Made by a program: the position numbers and the translations under genes. From NCBI RefSeq assembly GCF_002946835.1, contig NZ_CP026652.1, forward strand, positions 4,278,001 through 4,342,000: 64,000 bases of DNA, given 5' to 3'. This stretch comes from Streptomyces dengpaensis. Lineage in GTDB: Bacteria; Actinomycetota; Actinomycetes; Streptomycetales; Streptomycetaceae. The notes below the pieces were generated by a model that searched no databases, was not told the origin of the DNA, and saw nothing but the letters and a program-made list of their open reading frames with translations. Below, piece after piece: positions 17,051 through 23,756 of the stretch (its first letter is position 1; the number at the start of each line of letters is the position of its first letter).

Positions 17051-17701
17051 AAGGAAAGGAAGGCCCCCCGGGGCACGAGGAAGAGGGATGTACCACTCAC
17101 CAAGGACGGCATCTACGACATGGCGCTGCAGCTCATCGACGCCGATGGGGTCGAGGCGCTCACCATGCGTAGACTCGCGACCGCGCTGGATGCGAATCCG
17201 ATGTCGCTGTACCACCACGTGCCGAACAAGGACGCCGTGCTGCGCGGCGTGGCCGCGCGCGTCGGCTCGCAGTTCCGCGCGGGGAAGCGGGAGGACATCC
17301 CCTGGCAGGAGCGCATGCGCCAACTGGCGCTCGACTTCCGCGCCTTGGCACACCGCCACCCCAAGCTGATGGGGTACTCCTTCGCGCGCGCCGACTACGT
17401 CCAGCCGGAAGACCCCTTTTGGCGGGGACTCACCGACGTCCTGGCCGCCGCGAAACTGCCGCCCGCGGAGATCCCGCGCGTCGCTGCCTCCCTGTGCGCG
17501 GTCTTCACGGGGCTGCTGCTCAGCGAACTGACCGGAGCACTCCAGCGGTGGACCACCCTGCCGCCGGCACCAGCCGGCCCCGAGGGGGAAGACGCGCCCC
17601 CACCTGCGAAGGACGTGGTCGACGCGATGTTCAGCTATGCGCTGGACGCCACGATCGCCGGCCTGGAAAGCCAGATCGCACGAACCCGTGAGGAGCCGTG
17701 A
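17045..17701 (+). CDS. TetR-family regulator next to the CYP102-like P450
   Basis: A 218-residue TetR protein with a very basic N-terminus (EKERKAPRGTRKRD). The helix-turn-helix spans residues 25-65 (LIDADGVEALTMRRLATAL, NPMSLYHHVPNKDAVL), and a C-terminal domain of the tetracycline-repressor-like type follows (HRHPKLMGYSF, QPEDPFWRGL). The ATG sits inside the operator and lacks a ribosome site, so leaderless translation is likely. It is paralogous to the next gene, the DNA-reading helices being nearly identical, so both may bind the same four operators. Its likely role is repression of itself and the P450 fusion, with derepression by a fatty-acid-like or xenobiotic ligand (inferred from CYP102 systems). 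Confidence 0.9.
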   Translation: MEKERKAPRGTRKRDVPLTKDGIYDMALQLIDADGVEALTMRRLATALDANPMSLYHHVPNKDAVLRGVAARVGSQFRAGKREDIPWQERMRQLALDFRALAHRHPKLMGYSFARADYVQPEDPFWRGLTDVLAAAKLPPAEIPRVAASLCAVFTGLLLSELTGALQRWTTLPPAPAGPEGEDAPPPAKDVVDAMFSYALDATIAGLESQIARTREEP

Positions 17702-17888
17702 CGGCGCGGAGCGGCTGCCGTGGGCTCGGCTGACGCGCACTTCTCCGCCGCCTCAGTGCGCAGTCATTGAGGCGGCGAAGCGGCGGACGAACGCGGCGAC
17801 ACTACGTCCCTGGTCAGTCACCTGCCCAGGCGCGACCGCAATGCGGGTCGCGGGAGTGCCTGCTCCGTCACCGTGTGGTCGAGTTCAT

Positions 17889-17931
17889 GTCCATACGCCG
17901 TACGAAACCCGATACCGTACGGCGTATGAAA
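17889..17931. promoter_or_regulatory. Paired palindromic operator, copy C
   Basis: GTCCATACGCCGTACGAAA (17889-17907) and TACCGTACGGCGTATGAAA (17913-17931) have starts only 24 bp apart, against 31-33 in the other copies. TACCGT, seven bases and the ATG at 17926 again give a leaderless layout. It controls the second TetR gene only, since the upstream neighbour points the same way. Confidence 0.75.
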
Positions 17932-18684
17932 AAGGTGAAGCGTCCCCCGCGGGGAACGAGGAGGAGAGACGTGCCTCTGACCGAGGCCCGGATCTGTGCC
18001 GCCGCCCTACGGCTCATCGACGCGGACGGGGTCGAGGCGCTCACCATGCGCAAACTCGCGACCGCGCTGGATGCGAACCCGATGTCGCTGTACCACCACG
18101 TGCCGAACAGGGACGCCCTGCTGCGCGGCGCGGTCAGGATGGTCGGCGCCCAGTTCCGCACCGTGACGCTGGAGGATGCTCCCTGGCAGGAGCGCATCCG
18201 CCTGCTCGCCACAGATTTCCGGACGCTGGCGCATCGCCACCCCAACCTCATGGCCTACTCGTTCAGCCAGCCGGACTTCATCCAGCCCGAAGACCCGTTC
18301 TGGGCTGCGCTGATCGCGACGCTGGATGTCCCAGGGGTACCGCGCTCAGAGATCCGGCAGGTCGCCGCTCTCATGTGCGCCGTCGTCATCGGTGTCCTCA
18401 TCGCCGAGCTCAACGGCTCGCTTCACCAGTGGTCGAGCCTCGACCCCACCGCCCCCGCTGCCGGCGAGGACGGGCCCCCGGACGCAGGCCCTGACGAGGA
18501 ACGTATGTTCCGCCTGGTGCTCGACACGATCATCACGGGCCTGGAAAGCCGGCTCACCGCCGATGATGACGGCCAGGGCGCCGACCGAGACGGTGCGCCT
18601 GAGGCAGACCCGTGGTCGGGCGAGCCGGTCTTTGTCCCAAGGCAGCAATCAGTGTCCAGCTCGCGATGGCCGGACCCAGTCTGA
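17926..18684 (+). CDS. TetR-family regulator, paralogue of the preceding gene
   Basis: A 252-residue TetR protein, nearly identical to its upstream neighbour through the DNA-binding domain (DGVEALTMRKLATALDANP, MSLYHHVPNRDALLRG) and similar in the ligand domain (HRHPNLMAYSFSQPDFIQPEDPFW). It has a longer, acidic and low-complexity C-terminal tail of about 50 residues rich in Asp, Gly and Pro. The start ATG lies in operator copy C without a ribosome site. Tandem duplication of a regulator with its operator is the simplest origin. Divergence in the ligand half suggests two inducers feeding one operator set. Nothing recognisable follows in 18685-19040 apart from a weak 7-bp hairpin at 18812-18836. 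Confidence 0.88.
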   Translation: MKKVKRPPRGTRRRDVPLTEARICAAALRLIDADGVEALTMRKLATALDANPMSLYHHVPNRDALLRGAVRMVGAQFRTVTLEDAPWQERIRLLATDFRTLAHRHPNLMAYSFSQPDFIQPEDPFWAALIATLDVPGVPRSEIRQVAALMCAVVIGVLIAELNGSLHQWSSLDPTAPAAGEDGPPDAGPDEERMFRLVLDTIITGLESRLTADDDGQGADRDGAPEADPWSGEPVFVPRQQSVSSSRWPDPV

Positions 18685-19040
18685 CAGCGAGGATGGAGCC
18701 GGCACCGCTCGGAGGCTTGACTCTCAGTCTGACTGACACCTCGGCTGTCGATGTTTCATTCATCGGAATCACTCGCCGACCGCGGCATGTTCGCCGCGGA
18801 CGCGCGATGACCGCCCGTCAACCGGAGGAACGGGCGCGGACACGGCGGGAGGTGGGGGCGTCGGGAGGCGTGGTCATCGGGCGGCTTTCCGGTCGATGCG
18901 GGTACGGATGACTCCAAGGTGTCGCTGCCTCGGCTGCGCTGCGCCGCCGGACCGCCGTTGGGCCGGCAGCGAAGAGGCAACGAAGGGAGAGGCGTTACAG
19001 CAGAGCCCGGGCGCCGGAGCGACGGCCGCCCGGGCGGCGG

Positions 19041-19295
19041 TCAGCGACAGCTGATCTCCTCACCGCCGTCGCGGTGCCAGCCACGGATCTCGTCCCAGGT
19101 GTAGCCCTGCTCGAGCAGGTAGCCGACACCGTGGTCCCAGCGGTACTCGGCGGCGTTGACGCTGACGGCCGGGCGCTGGACGTGCGCGGATGCGGAAGTC
19201 GCGGCCGAAGCGGTGCCCCCGGCGCCGAGAACGGCGACACCCGCGACCGCCACGGAGGAAACGGTGACGACAACGCGCCTCGTGAGCTTCTTCAT
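19041..19295 (-). CDS. Small secreted protein, paralogue of the repeat-rich secreted protein
   Basis: An 84-residue precursor with ATG 19295 behind GGAAGGAAAG. Residues 1-32 are a Sec signal peptide (MKKLTRRVVV, hydrophobic core, ASA-AT cleavage). The mature 52 residues contain YRWDHGVGYLLEQGYTWDEI and end GEEISCR with a single Cys. It shares AVLGAGGTASAATSAS and then HxQRPAxSV with the protein at 2157-2543, although the mature parts differ (acidic/aromatic here, Arg-Asp repeats there). Operator copy D lies 85 bases upstream, almost the same distance as copy B from the P450 start, so coordinate control is likely. Function unknown. A 14-bp palindrome GCCGCCCGGGCGGC just past the stop (19025-19038) may aid termination. 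Confidence 0.8.
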   Translation of the reverse strand: MKKLTRRVVVTVSSVAVAGVAVLGAGGTASAATSASAHVQRPAVSVNAAEYRWDHGVGYLLEQGYTWDEIRGWHRDGGEEISCR

Positions 19296-19379
19296 GGTCT
19301 TTCCTTCCCGATGGGTGCGATCTGCACCATCGGCTGCATGCAGGCGATGTGCGGCGCCTGGCGTGGTCCGGGCAAGATC

Positions 19380-19430
19380 TTCCATACGTCGTACGGAAGT
19401 GCCCCCAGGATTACCATACGTCGTATGGAA
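19380..19430. promoter_or_regulatory. Paired palindromic operator, copy D
   Basis: TTCCATACGTCGTACGGAA (19380-19398) and TACCATACGTCGTATGGAA (19412-19430) have starts 32 bp apart. This is the best-conserved copy. To its left the minus-strand secreted-protein gene starts after 85 bp. To its right the TACCAT-N7-ATG opens only a 16-codon frame. The ferredoxin/P450 operon starts 373 bp further on and could also respond. Confidence 0.78.
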
Positions 19431-19475
19431 ATGTCGAGGCGGCGAAAATGGCCCGCCCGGCCGACAGCGGGCTGA
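19425..19475 (+). pseudogene. Possible decayed 5' end of a TetR gene at operator copy D
   Basis: The ATG in the operator opens MEMSRRRKWPARPTAG and a stop at 19473-19475. Its position and basic composition match the N-termini of the two intact regulators at copies B and C (MEKERK, MKKVKR). No helix-turn-helix follows; the next recognisable sequence is an unrelated GH15 relic. The call rests mainly on position. Confidence 0.35.
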
Positions 19476-19502
19476 ACAGCTCGACGTCCTCACCCCGACC
19501 GC

Positions 19503-19682
19503 GTTGGCCGCGTGGACGAAGTCCGCCTGGCCTTCGAGAAGATGCTCACCCGCACCGACCATCTCGGGTTCTGCACCCAGGAGATCAGCCAGACCGGCGA
19601 GCAACTGGGCAGCAATTCCCGGGCGTTCACCCGCCTTTCCCTCATCGGCGCGGCCTTCGGGCTCGACCACGTCCTGGGCTGA
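19503..19682 (+). pseudogene. C-terminal remnant of a GH15 (glucoamylase/trehalase-like) glycosidase
   Basis: One frame encodes VDEVRLAFEKML, then HLGFCTQEI and TGEQLGSNSRAFTRLSLIGAA, ending at TGA 19680-19682. The pattern E-x-TGEQLGN-x-x-QAFTHL-x-LI-x-A is the conserved C-terminal end of GH15 enzymes. Only about 60 residues remain and there is no start, so this is a relic left by deletion next to operator D. Confidence 0.55.
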
Positions 19683-19802
19683 GCCGTCGCCCCGGGGGAC
19701 GAGCTGTCCGGGATTTTCCGTCTCCGGAGCCGTGGCGTGCGGGTGCCCAGGTCCGACCCCATGCTGGAAACGAGGGGGGAGACAACGGAGGGAGTGGTGG
19801 GG

Positions 19803-20012
19803 ATGCAGACCGTTGTGGATCTCACGCGCTGCCAGGGCTATGCGCAGTGTGTGTTCCTCGCGCCGGAGGTGTTCGAGCTGCACGGGGAGGAGGGGTTGCT
19901 GTACGCCACCGCCGTCCCCGACGAGCAGATCGAGCGTGTGCGCCAGGCCGCGGCGGCGTGCCCGGTGCAGGCGATCCTCCTCGGTGAGGAGGTGAGCGCC
20001 GGTGCCCGGTGA
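19803..20012 (+). CDS. P450-type ferredoxin (3Fe-4S)
   Basis: A 69-residue small ferredoxin. Cluster ligands are Cys10, Cys16 and Cys53 (DLTRCQGYAQC ... ACPVQAI); the middle position of the usual CxxxxxC loop is not Cys, which fits a 3Fe-4S cluster. Such ferredoxins pass one electron from a ferredoxin reductase to a bacterial class I P450. The gene overlaps the reductase gene by 11 bases, and the P450 follows, so all three parts of an electron-transfer chain are encoded together. The start ATG at 19803 sits behind a G-rich stretch; longer upstream in-frame sequence lacks ferredoxin character and was excluded. Confidence 0.92.
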   Translation: MQTVVDLTRCQGYAQCVFLAPEVFELHGEEGLLYATAVPDEQIERVRQAAAACPVQAILLGEEVSAGAR

Positions 20013-21369
20013 CCTCAAGGAGGGCCGTATCGTCATCGTCGGCGCGTCGCTGGCGGGGCTTCGGGCCGCGGAAGCGCTGCGTGAGGAGGGCTTCACCGGC
20101 TCACTGACCGTGGTCGGGGACGAGCCCCACCCGCCCTACGACCGGCCGCCGCTGTCCAAGCAGGTGCTGCTCGGCCAGGCGACGGCGGACAGCACCGGGC
20201 TGCCGATGCGCCGGGACCCGGACGCCGACTGGCGGCTGGGCGTACGCGCCACCGGCGTGGACCTGCTCGCGAAACAGGTGCTGCTGGAGGACGGCGAGCC
20301 ACTGCCGTACGACCGGCTGCTGATCGCCACCGGGACCCGCGCGCGGCCCTGGCCCAACCCGGAAGAGGCCTTGCTGGACGGAGTGTTCACCCTGCGCACC
20401 CGCGAGGACGCCGGGGGACTGGCCCAGCGGCTGGCCGCCGGGCCGGAGCGCGTGCTGGTGATCGGCGGCGGCTTCACCGGCTCGGAGATCGCCTCGGCCT
20501 GCCGGGAACGAGGGCTGGAGGTCACGGTCGCCGAACGCGGCCCCGCACCCCTGGTGGGCGCGCTCGGCGGCACCCTGTCGAAGCTCGCGGCCGTCATGCA
20601 CCGCAACCACGGCGTGGACCTGCGCACCGGGGTGACGGTCACCGCCCTGCACGGGAACGGCGGCTTCACCGGTGCGGAGCTGTCCGACGGCAGCCGCGTC
20701 GACGCCGACGTCTGCGTCGTGGCGCTGGGGGCGGTACGCAACGTCGAGTGGCTGGCGGAGTCCGGGCTGGCGGCGGGCCCGCGCGGGATCGCCTGCGACG
20801 CCGGATGCCGGGCCTTCAACATGTACGGAATCGTCACCGACGACGTCTTCGTGGCCGGTGACGTCTCCCGCTTCCCCCACCCGCTGTTCGGCTACCAGAT
20901 GCTCTCCCTGGAGCACTGGGGAAACGCGGTCGAGCAGGCCGAGGTGGCGGCACACAACATGGTCAATCCGGGGCCCCTGCAGCGCCCGCACCTGGCCGTC
21001 CCGACGTTCTGGTCGACCCAGTTCGGGCTCAACATCAAATCGGTGGGGGTGCCCACCTACTCCGACCATGTGGTCATCGCCCAGGGCTCCCTGGAGGCGC
21101 GCCGTCTGGCGATGGTCTACGGCTACCAGGGCCGGGTCACCGCCGCGGTCACCGTCGATATGGCCAAGTCGCTCGACTACTACCGGCACCTGATCGAGAC
21201 GGCTGCTCCGTTCCCGCCTCCGACCGGCGCGGCGGACCGGGCGATCGCGGCCGACGTCCCGATTCCGTCCGACGTGCCGGATCCGAAGGGGCTGTCCCAC
21301 GGCCCCACCGTGGCGCTCACCGGGTACCTGCCCGACCGCCGACTGACCGTGGTGCAGCCCACGGGCTGA
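20002..21369 (+). CDS. FAD-dependent ferredoxin reductase
   Basis: A 455-residue flavoprotein of the putidaredoxin-reductase/rubredoxin-reductase type. FAD is bound by IVGASLAGLRAAEALR near the N-terminus and by FVAGDVSRFPHPLFGYQ. NAD(P)H is bound by VIGGGFTGSEIASACRERG in the middle. PPYDRPPLSKQVL is the family's conserved FAD contact. It moves electrons from NAD(P)H to the ferredoxin encoded just upstream. The GTG at 20002 overlaps the ferredoxin stop. A C-terminal tail of about 50 residues, Pro-rich then LTGYLPDRRLTVVQ, goes beyond the usual dimer domain. Confidence 0.92.
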   Translation: MPGDLKEGRIVIVGASLAGLRAAEALREEGFTGSLTVVGDEPHPPYDRPPLSKQVLLGQATADSTGLPMRRDPDADWRLGVRATGVDLLAKQVLLEDGEPLPYDRLLIATGTRARPWPNPEEALLDGVFTLRTREDAGGLAQRLAAGPERVLVIGGGFTGSEIASACRERGLEVTVAERGPAPLVGALGGTLSKLAAVMHRNHGVDLRTGVTVTALHGNGGFTGAELSDGSRVDADVCVVALGAVRNVEWLAESGLAAGPRGIACDAGCRAFNMYGIVTDDVFVAGDVSRFPHPLFGYQMLSLEHWGNAVEQAEVAAHNMVNPGPLQRPHLAVPTFWSTQFGLNIKSVGVPTYSDHVVIAQGSLEARRLAMVYGYQGRVTAAVTVDMAKSLDYYRHLIETAAPFPPPTGAADRAIAADVPIPSDVPDPKGLSHGPTVALTGYLPDRRLTVVQPTG

Positions 21370-21400
21370 CCCACGTCCCGTCCAACGACGAGGAGCCACC

Positions 21401-22585
21401 ATGGACTCCGAGACCCTGCTGGCACGGATCACCGACTACGCGAACCGTCCCAACCCCTACCCGCTGTACGCGGAACTCCGCGAGTCCGGCCCCGTGGTGC
21501 GGCAGGCGGACGGCGGTTACCTGGTCGGCACCTACCACGAGATCGCCGCTCTGCTCCATGACCCGCGGATGAGTGTCGATCCCCGCACCCGCGGCGAAGT
21601 GACCCACAAGCCGCCGTTCCTGCGGCTCGACGACCCCGAGCACCACAGGCTGCGCACCCTGGCCATGCGGCCCTTCGGCCCGCCGCACAGCCCGGGCCGG
21701 GTCGACGCAATGCGCGGCGAGATCGACCAGATCACCAAGGAACTGATGGATTCCTTCGAGGCGGGCCGGCAGATCGACATCGTCGACGACTTCGCCTACC
21801 CGCTGCCCGTCACGGTGATCTGCCGCCTGCTCGGGGTGCCGCGCGAGGACGAGCCGCTGTTCCGGGCCTGGTCCGATGCCCTGGTCGCAGCCGCCGACGT
21901 CAGGCCCGAAGCGGAGACCACCGAGACGGACAAGGCGGGCGACCAGGCGCGCATCGAGATGGGCGGGTACCTGGTGAACCTCGCCGAGCAGCGCCGTGGC
22001 AACCCGAGCGACGACATGCTCTCCGCCTTCGTCAACGAGCCGGACCCGGCCCTGCGGCTCACCCAGGAGGAACTCGCGGAAACCGCCGTGCTGCTCCTCA
22101 TCGCGGGACACGAGACCACGGTCAACCTGATCGCCAACGGGGTGCTCACCCTGCTGCGCCAACCCGAGCACCTGGACCAGCTGCGCCGCGACCACGACCT
22201 GCTGCCGCGAGCGGTGGAGGAACTGCTGCGCTACGAGCCCCCGGTCCACATACGCGAGCGCATCCCCCTCGCCGACATCGACGTCGCCGGTACGCCGATC
22301 GCCCAAGGCACCTCCGTCGTTCTGGTGCTGGCCTCGGGCAACCGTGACGCCATGCGGTTCCACGAGCCCGACCGGTTCGACCCCACCCGCCCGGACAACG
22401 AGCACCTCGGCTTCGGCAGCGGTATCCACCTGTGCTATGGCGCCCCCCTCGCCCGCATCGAAGCCCAGGCCGCGCTCGGCGCGCTGCTCCCCCACCTGGG
22501 CACGGCACGCCTGGTCCAGGACCCGCCGCCCTACCGCCAGAACGCCATGCTCCGCGGACCCCGCCACCTGCCCATCCAACTCTGA
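21401..22585 (+). CDS. Cytochrome P450, bacterial class I
   Basis: A 394-residue soluble P450 of standard bacterial length. The I-helix is AGHETT (235-240), ExxR is EELLR (273-277) and the heme loop is FGSGIHLCYGAPLARIE with Cys345 as the iron ligand. DDPEHHRLRTLAMRPF is the C-helix region. ATG 21401 follows GAGGAG, 31 bases after the reductase stop, so ferredoxin, reductase and P450 form one operon. The substrate cannot be predicted. It differs from the CYP102-like fusion in needing separate redox partners, so this locus carries two different P450 architectures within 6 kb. Confidence 0.95.
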   Translation: MDSETLLARITDYANRPNPYPLYAELRESGPVVRQADGGYLVGTYHEIAALLHDPRMSVDPRTRGEVTHKPPFLRLDDPEHHRLRTLAMRPFGPPHSPGRVDAMRGEIDQITKELMDSFEAGRQIDIVDDFAYPLPVTVICRLLGVPREDEPLFRAWSDALVAAADVRPEAETTETDKAGDQARIEMGGYLVNLAEQRRGNPSDDMLSAFVNEPDPALRLTQEELAETAVLLLIAGHETTVNLIANGVLTLLRQPEHLDQLRRDHDLLPRAVEELLRYEPPVHIRERIPLADIDVAGTPIAQGTSVVLVLASGNRDAMRFHEPDRFDPTRPDNEHLGFGSGIHLCYGAPLARIEAQAALGALLPHLGTARLVQDPPPYRQNAMLRGPRHLPIQL

Positions 22586-22720
22586 GGCTGCGTGGCGGCA
22601 GACAGCAGGCAGGAGAGACCAGCCACCCCGGTACCTTTGCGCAGGCCGCGGGAACCGGTGCGCAGTCGGCGCCAGTCGGCCGGTGCGCGACGGGATCCTC
22701 GTCACGCTGTAGCGGGAAGA

Positions 22721-22868
22721 GGCCGTCGGGCGAGGTCACGGGCCTCATCCGGGGAGAGGCCGCCGGGCGAGGTCACGGGCCTCATCCGGGGAGAGGCCGC
22801 CGGGCGAGGTCACGGGCCTCATCCGGGGAGAGGCCGCCGGGCGAGGTCACGGGCCTCATCCGGGGAGA
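22721..22868. repeat. Four tandem 37-bp repeats at the 3' end of a TetR gene
   Basis: The unit starts GGCCGCCGGGCGAGGTCACG and runs 37 bp. Copies at 22721, 22758, 22795 and 22832 are identical except for one T in the first. On the minus strand the rightmost copy encodes the last full turn of the TetR (LSPDEARDLARRP). Because 37 is not a multiple of three, the next copy is read in another frame and supplies PLPG and the stop. Copies further left are non-coding. Confidence 0.92.
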
Positions 22869-23448
22869 GGCCGAGCATGTGCAGGATCATCTCGGCCATT
22901 TTGCCTGCGGCCTGGTCGCTGTCGGCCTCCGGCTGCTTACACCAAAGCTCCAGGAGCGCCAGCAGGCTGCCATGCAGCGCGGTCAGGGCGATCACCGGGT
23001 CGTCCACGGTGAACCGGCCTGCGGCCATGCCCTGCTCCACGTCGCGCTTCGCGCGCGGAGCCAGTCCGTCGCCGGCGTATATCCGACCGAGCTCGCTGTG
23101 GCACAGGATCTGCATGATCTCCGGGTACGAGTCGGCCATACGCGCGCTGAGCCGCACGCCCCCAGCAAGACGCTCGGCGGGATCTTCTACGCCGTGCAGG
23201 TGTTCTTCGACGGCTTGGGCGTACTCCTGCAGTGCATCGGCCACGGCCGCGTCGAACAGGTCCGGCTTACACGTGAAGTGGTTGTAGAAGGAGCCGAAGC
23301 CGACGTCCGCGCGCTCCGCGATGGCACGGATGCTGGCGCTGGTGTCGCCGGACTCGGCCAGGATCTGCCGCGCGGCGCGGACGAGTGCCTGCCGGGTCTC
23401 GGAACGACGGCGTTCGAATCGGTTCCTGCGTGAGGCTGGCATCGGCAT
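22819..23448 (-). CDS. TetR-family regulator, paralogue of the aromatic-operon regulator
   Basis: A 209-residue TetR protein, strongly similar to the protein at 11787-12422 from the first helix (RFERRRSETRQALVRAARQ) through AIAERADVGFGSFYNHF and into the ligand domain (LSARMADSYPEIMQIL). The C-terminus runs into the 37-bp repeat array, which determines its last residues and stop codon. The start at 23448 has a perfect palindrome 26 bases upstream. It is convergent with the P450 operon and divergent from the phosphatase pair, so its target could be itself, the phosphatases, or the distant aromatic operon whose regulator reads nearly the same site. Confidence 0.9.
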   Translation of the reverse strand: MPMPASRRNRFERRRSETRQALVRAARQILAESGDTSASIRAIAERADVGFGSFYNHFTCKPDLFDAAVADALQEYAQAVEEHLHGVEDPAERLAGGVRLSARMADSYPEIMQILCHSELGRIYAGDGLAPRAKRDVEQGMAAGRFTVDDPVIALTALHGSLLALLELWCKQPEADSDQAAGKMAEMILHMLGLSPDEARDLARRPLPG

Positions 23449-23473
23449 GCTCCGTGAATAAGAGCAGCAGTTC

Positions 23474-23487
23474 TGATGAATTCATCA
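23474..23487. promoter_or_regulatory. Perfect palindrome TGATGAATTCATCA upstream of TetR
   Basis: This 14-bp perfect palindrome is 26 bp from the TetR start and resembles the site at 11733-11746 in front of the paralogous regulator. A second dyad, TGATC-N4-GATCA, lies at 23537-23550. Together they fill the 308-bp gap between this gene and the phosphatase at 23757. Confidence 0.65.
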
Positions 23488-23756
23488 TCACATTAATCGG
23501 CCTCACCTGTCCACCCTCCACCCTGCGCGCCACATCTGATCATTCGATCAGCAATGAGGAGACTTGACAACCAAATGCCCATAACTGACTATTTCATCAG
23601 ATATGGGCAAAGCGGCCCGCCTGACAGTTGCAGTGCTGGTGAGCCGCTGAGCCGGTCCCACCGGGCGATCCACCCCGGCCACCACGGCTGCAGATCGAGC
23701 CGTCACGCCACAGGCCGACGCTCTCTCACACCTCCGCACCGATGGGAAGAACCGCG

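Noticed and set aside
18685..19040. Short frames downstream of the second TetR
   Set aside because: Only low-complexity sequence and weak hairpins; nothing supports a gene.
19737..19802. Longer N-terminus for the ferredoxin
   Set aside because: The extra 22 residues lack ferredoxin character; MQTVVDLTRC is the normal family start.
22721..22868. Regularly spaced repeats that could suggest a CRISPR array
   Set aside because: The 37-bp units are directly abutting with no spacers, overlap a TetR gene end, and no cas genes are present.
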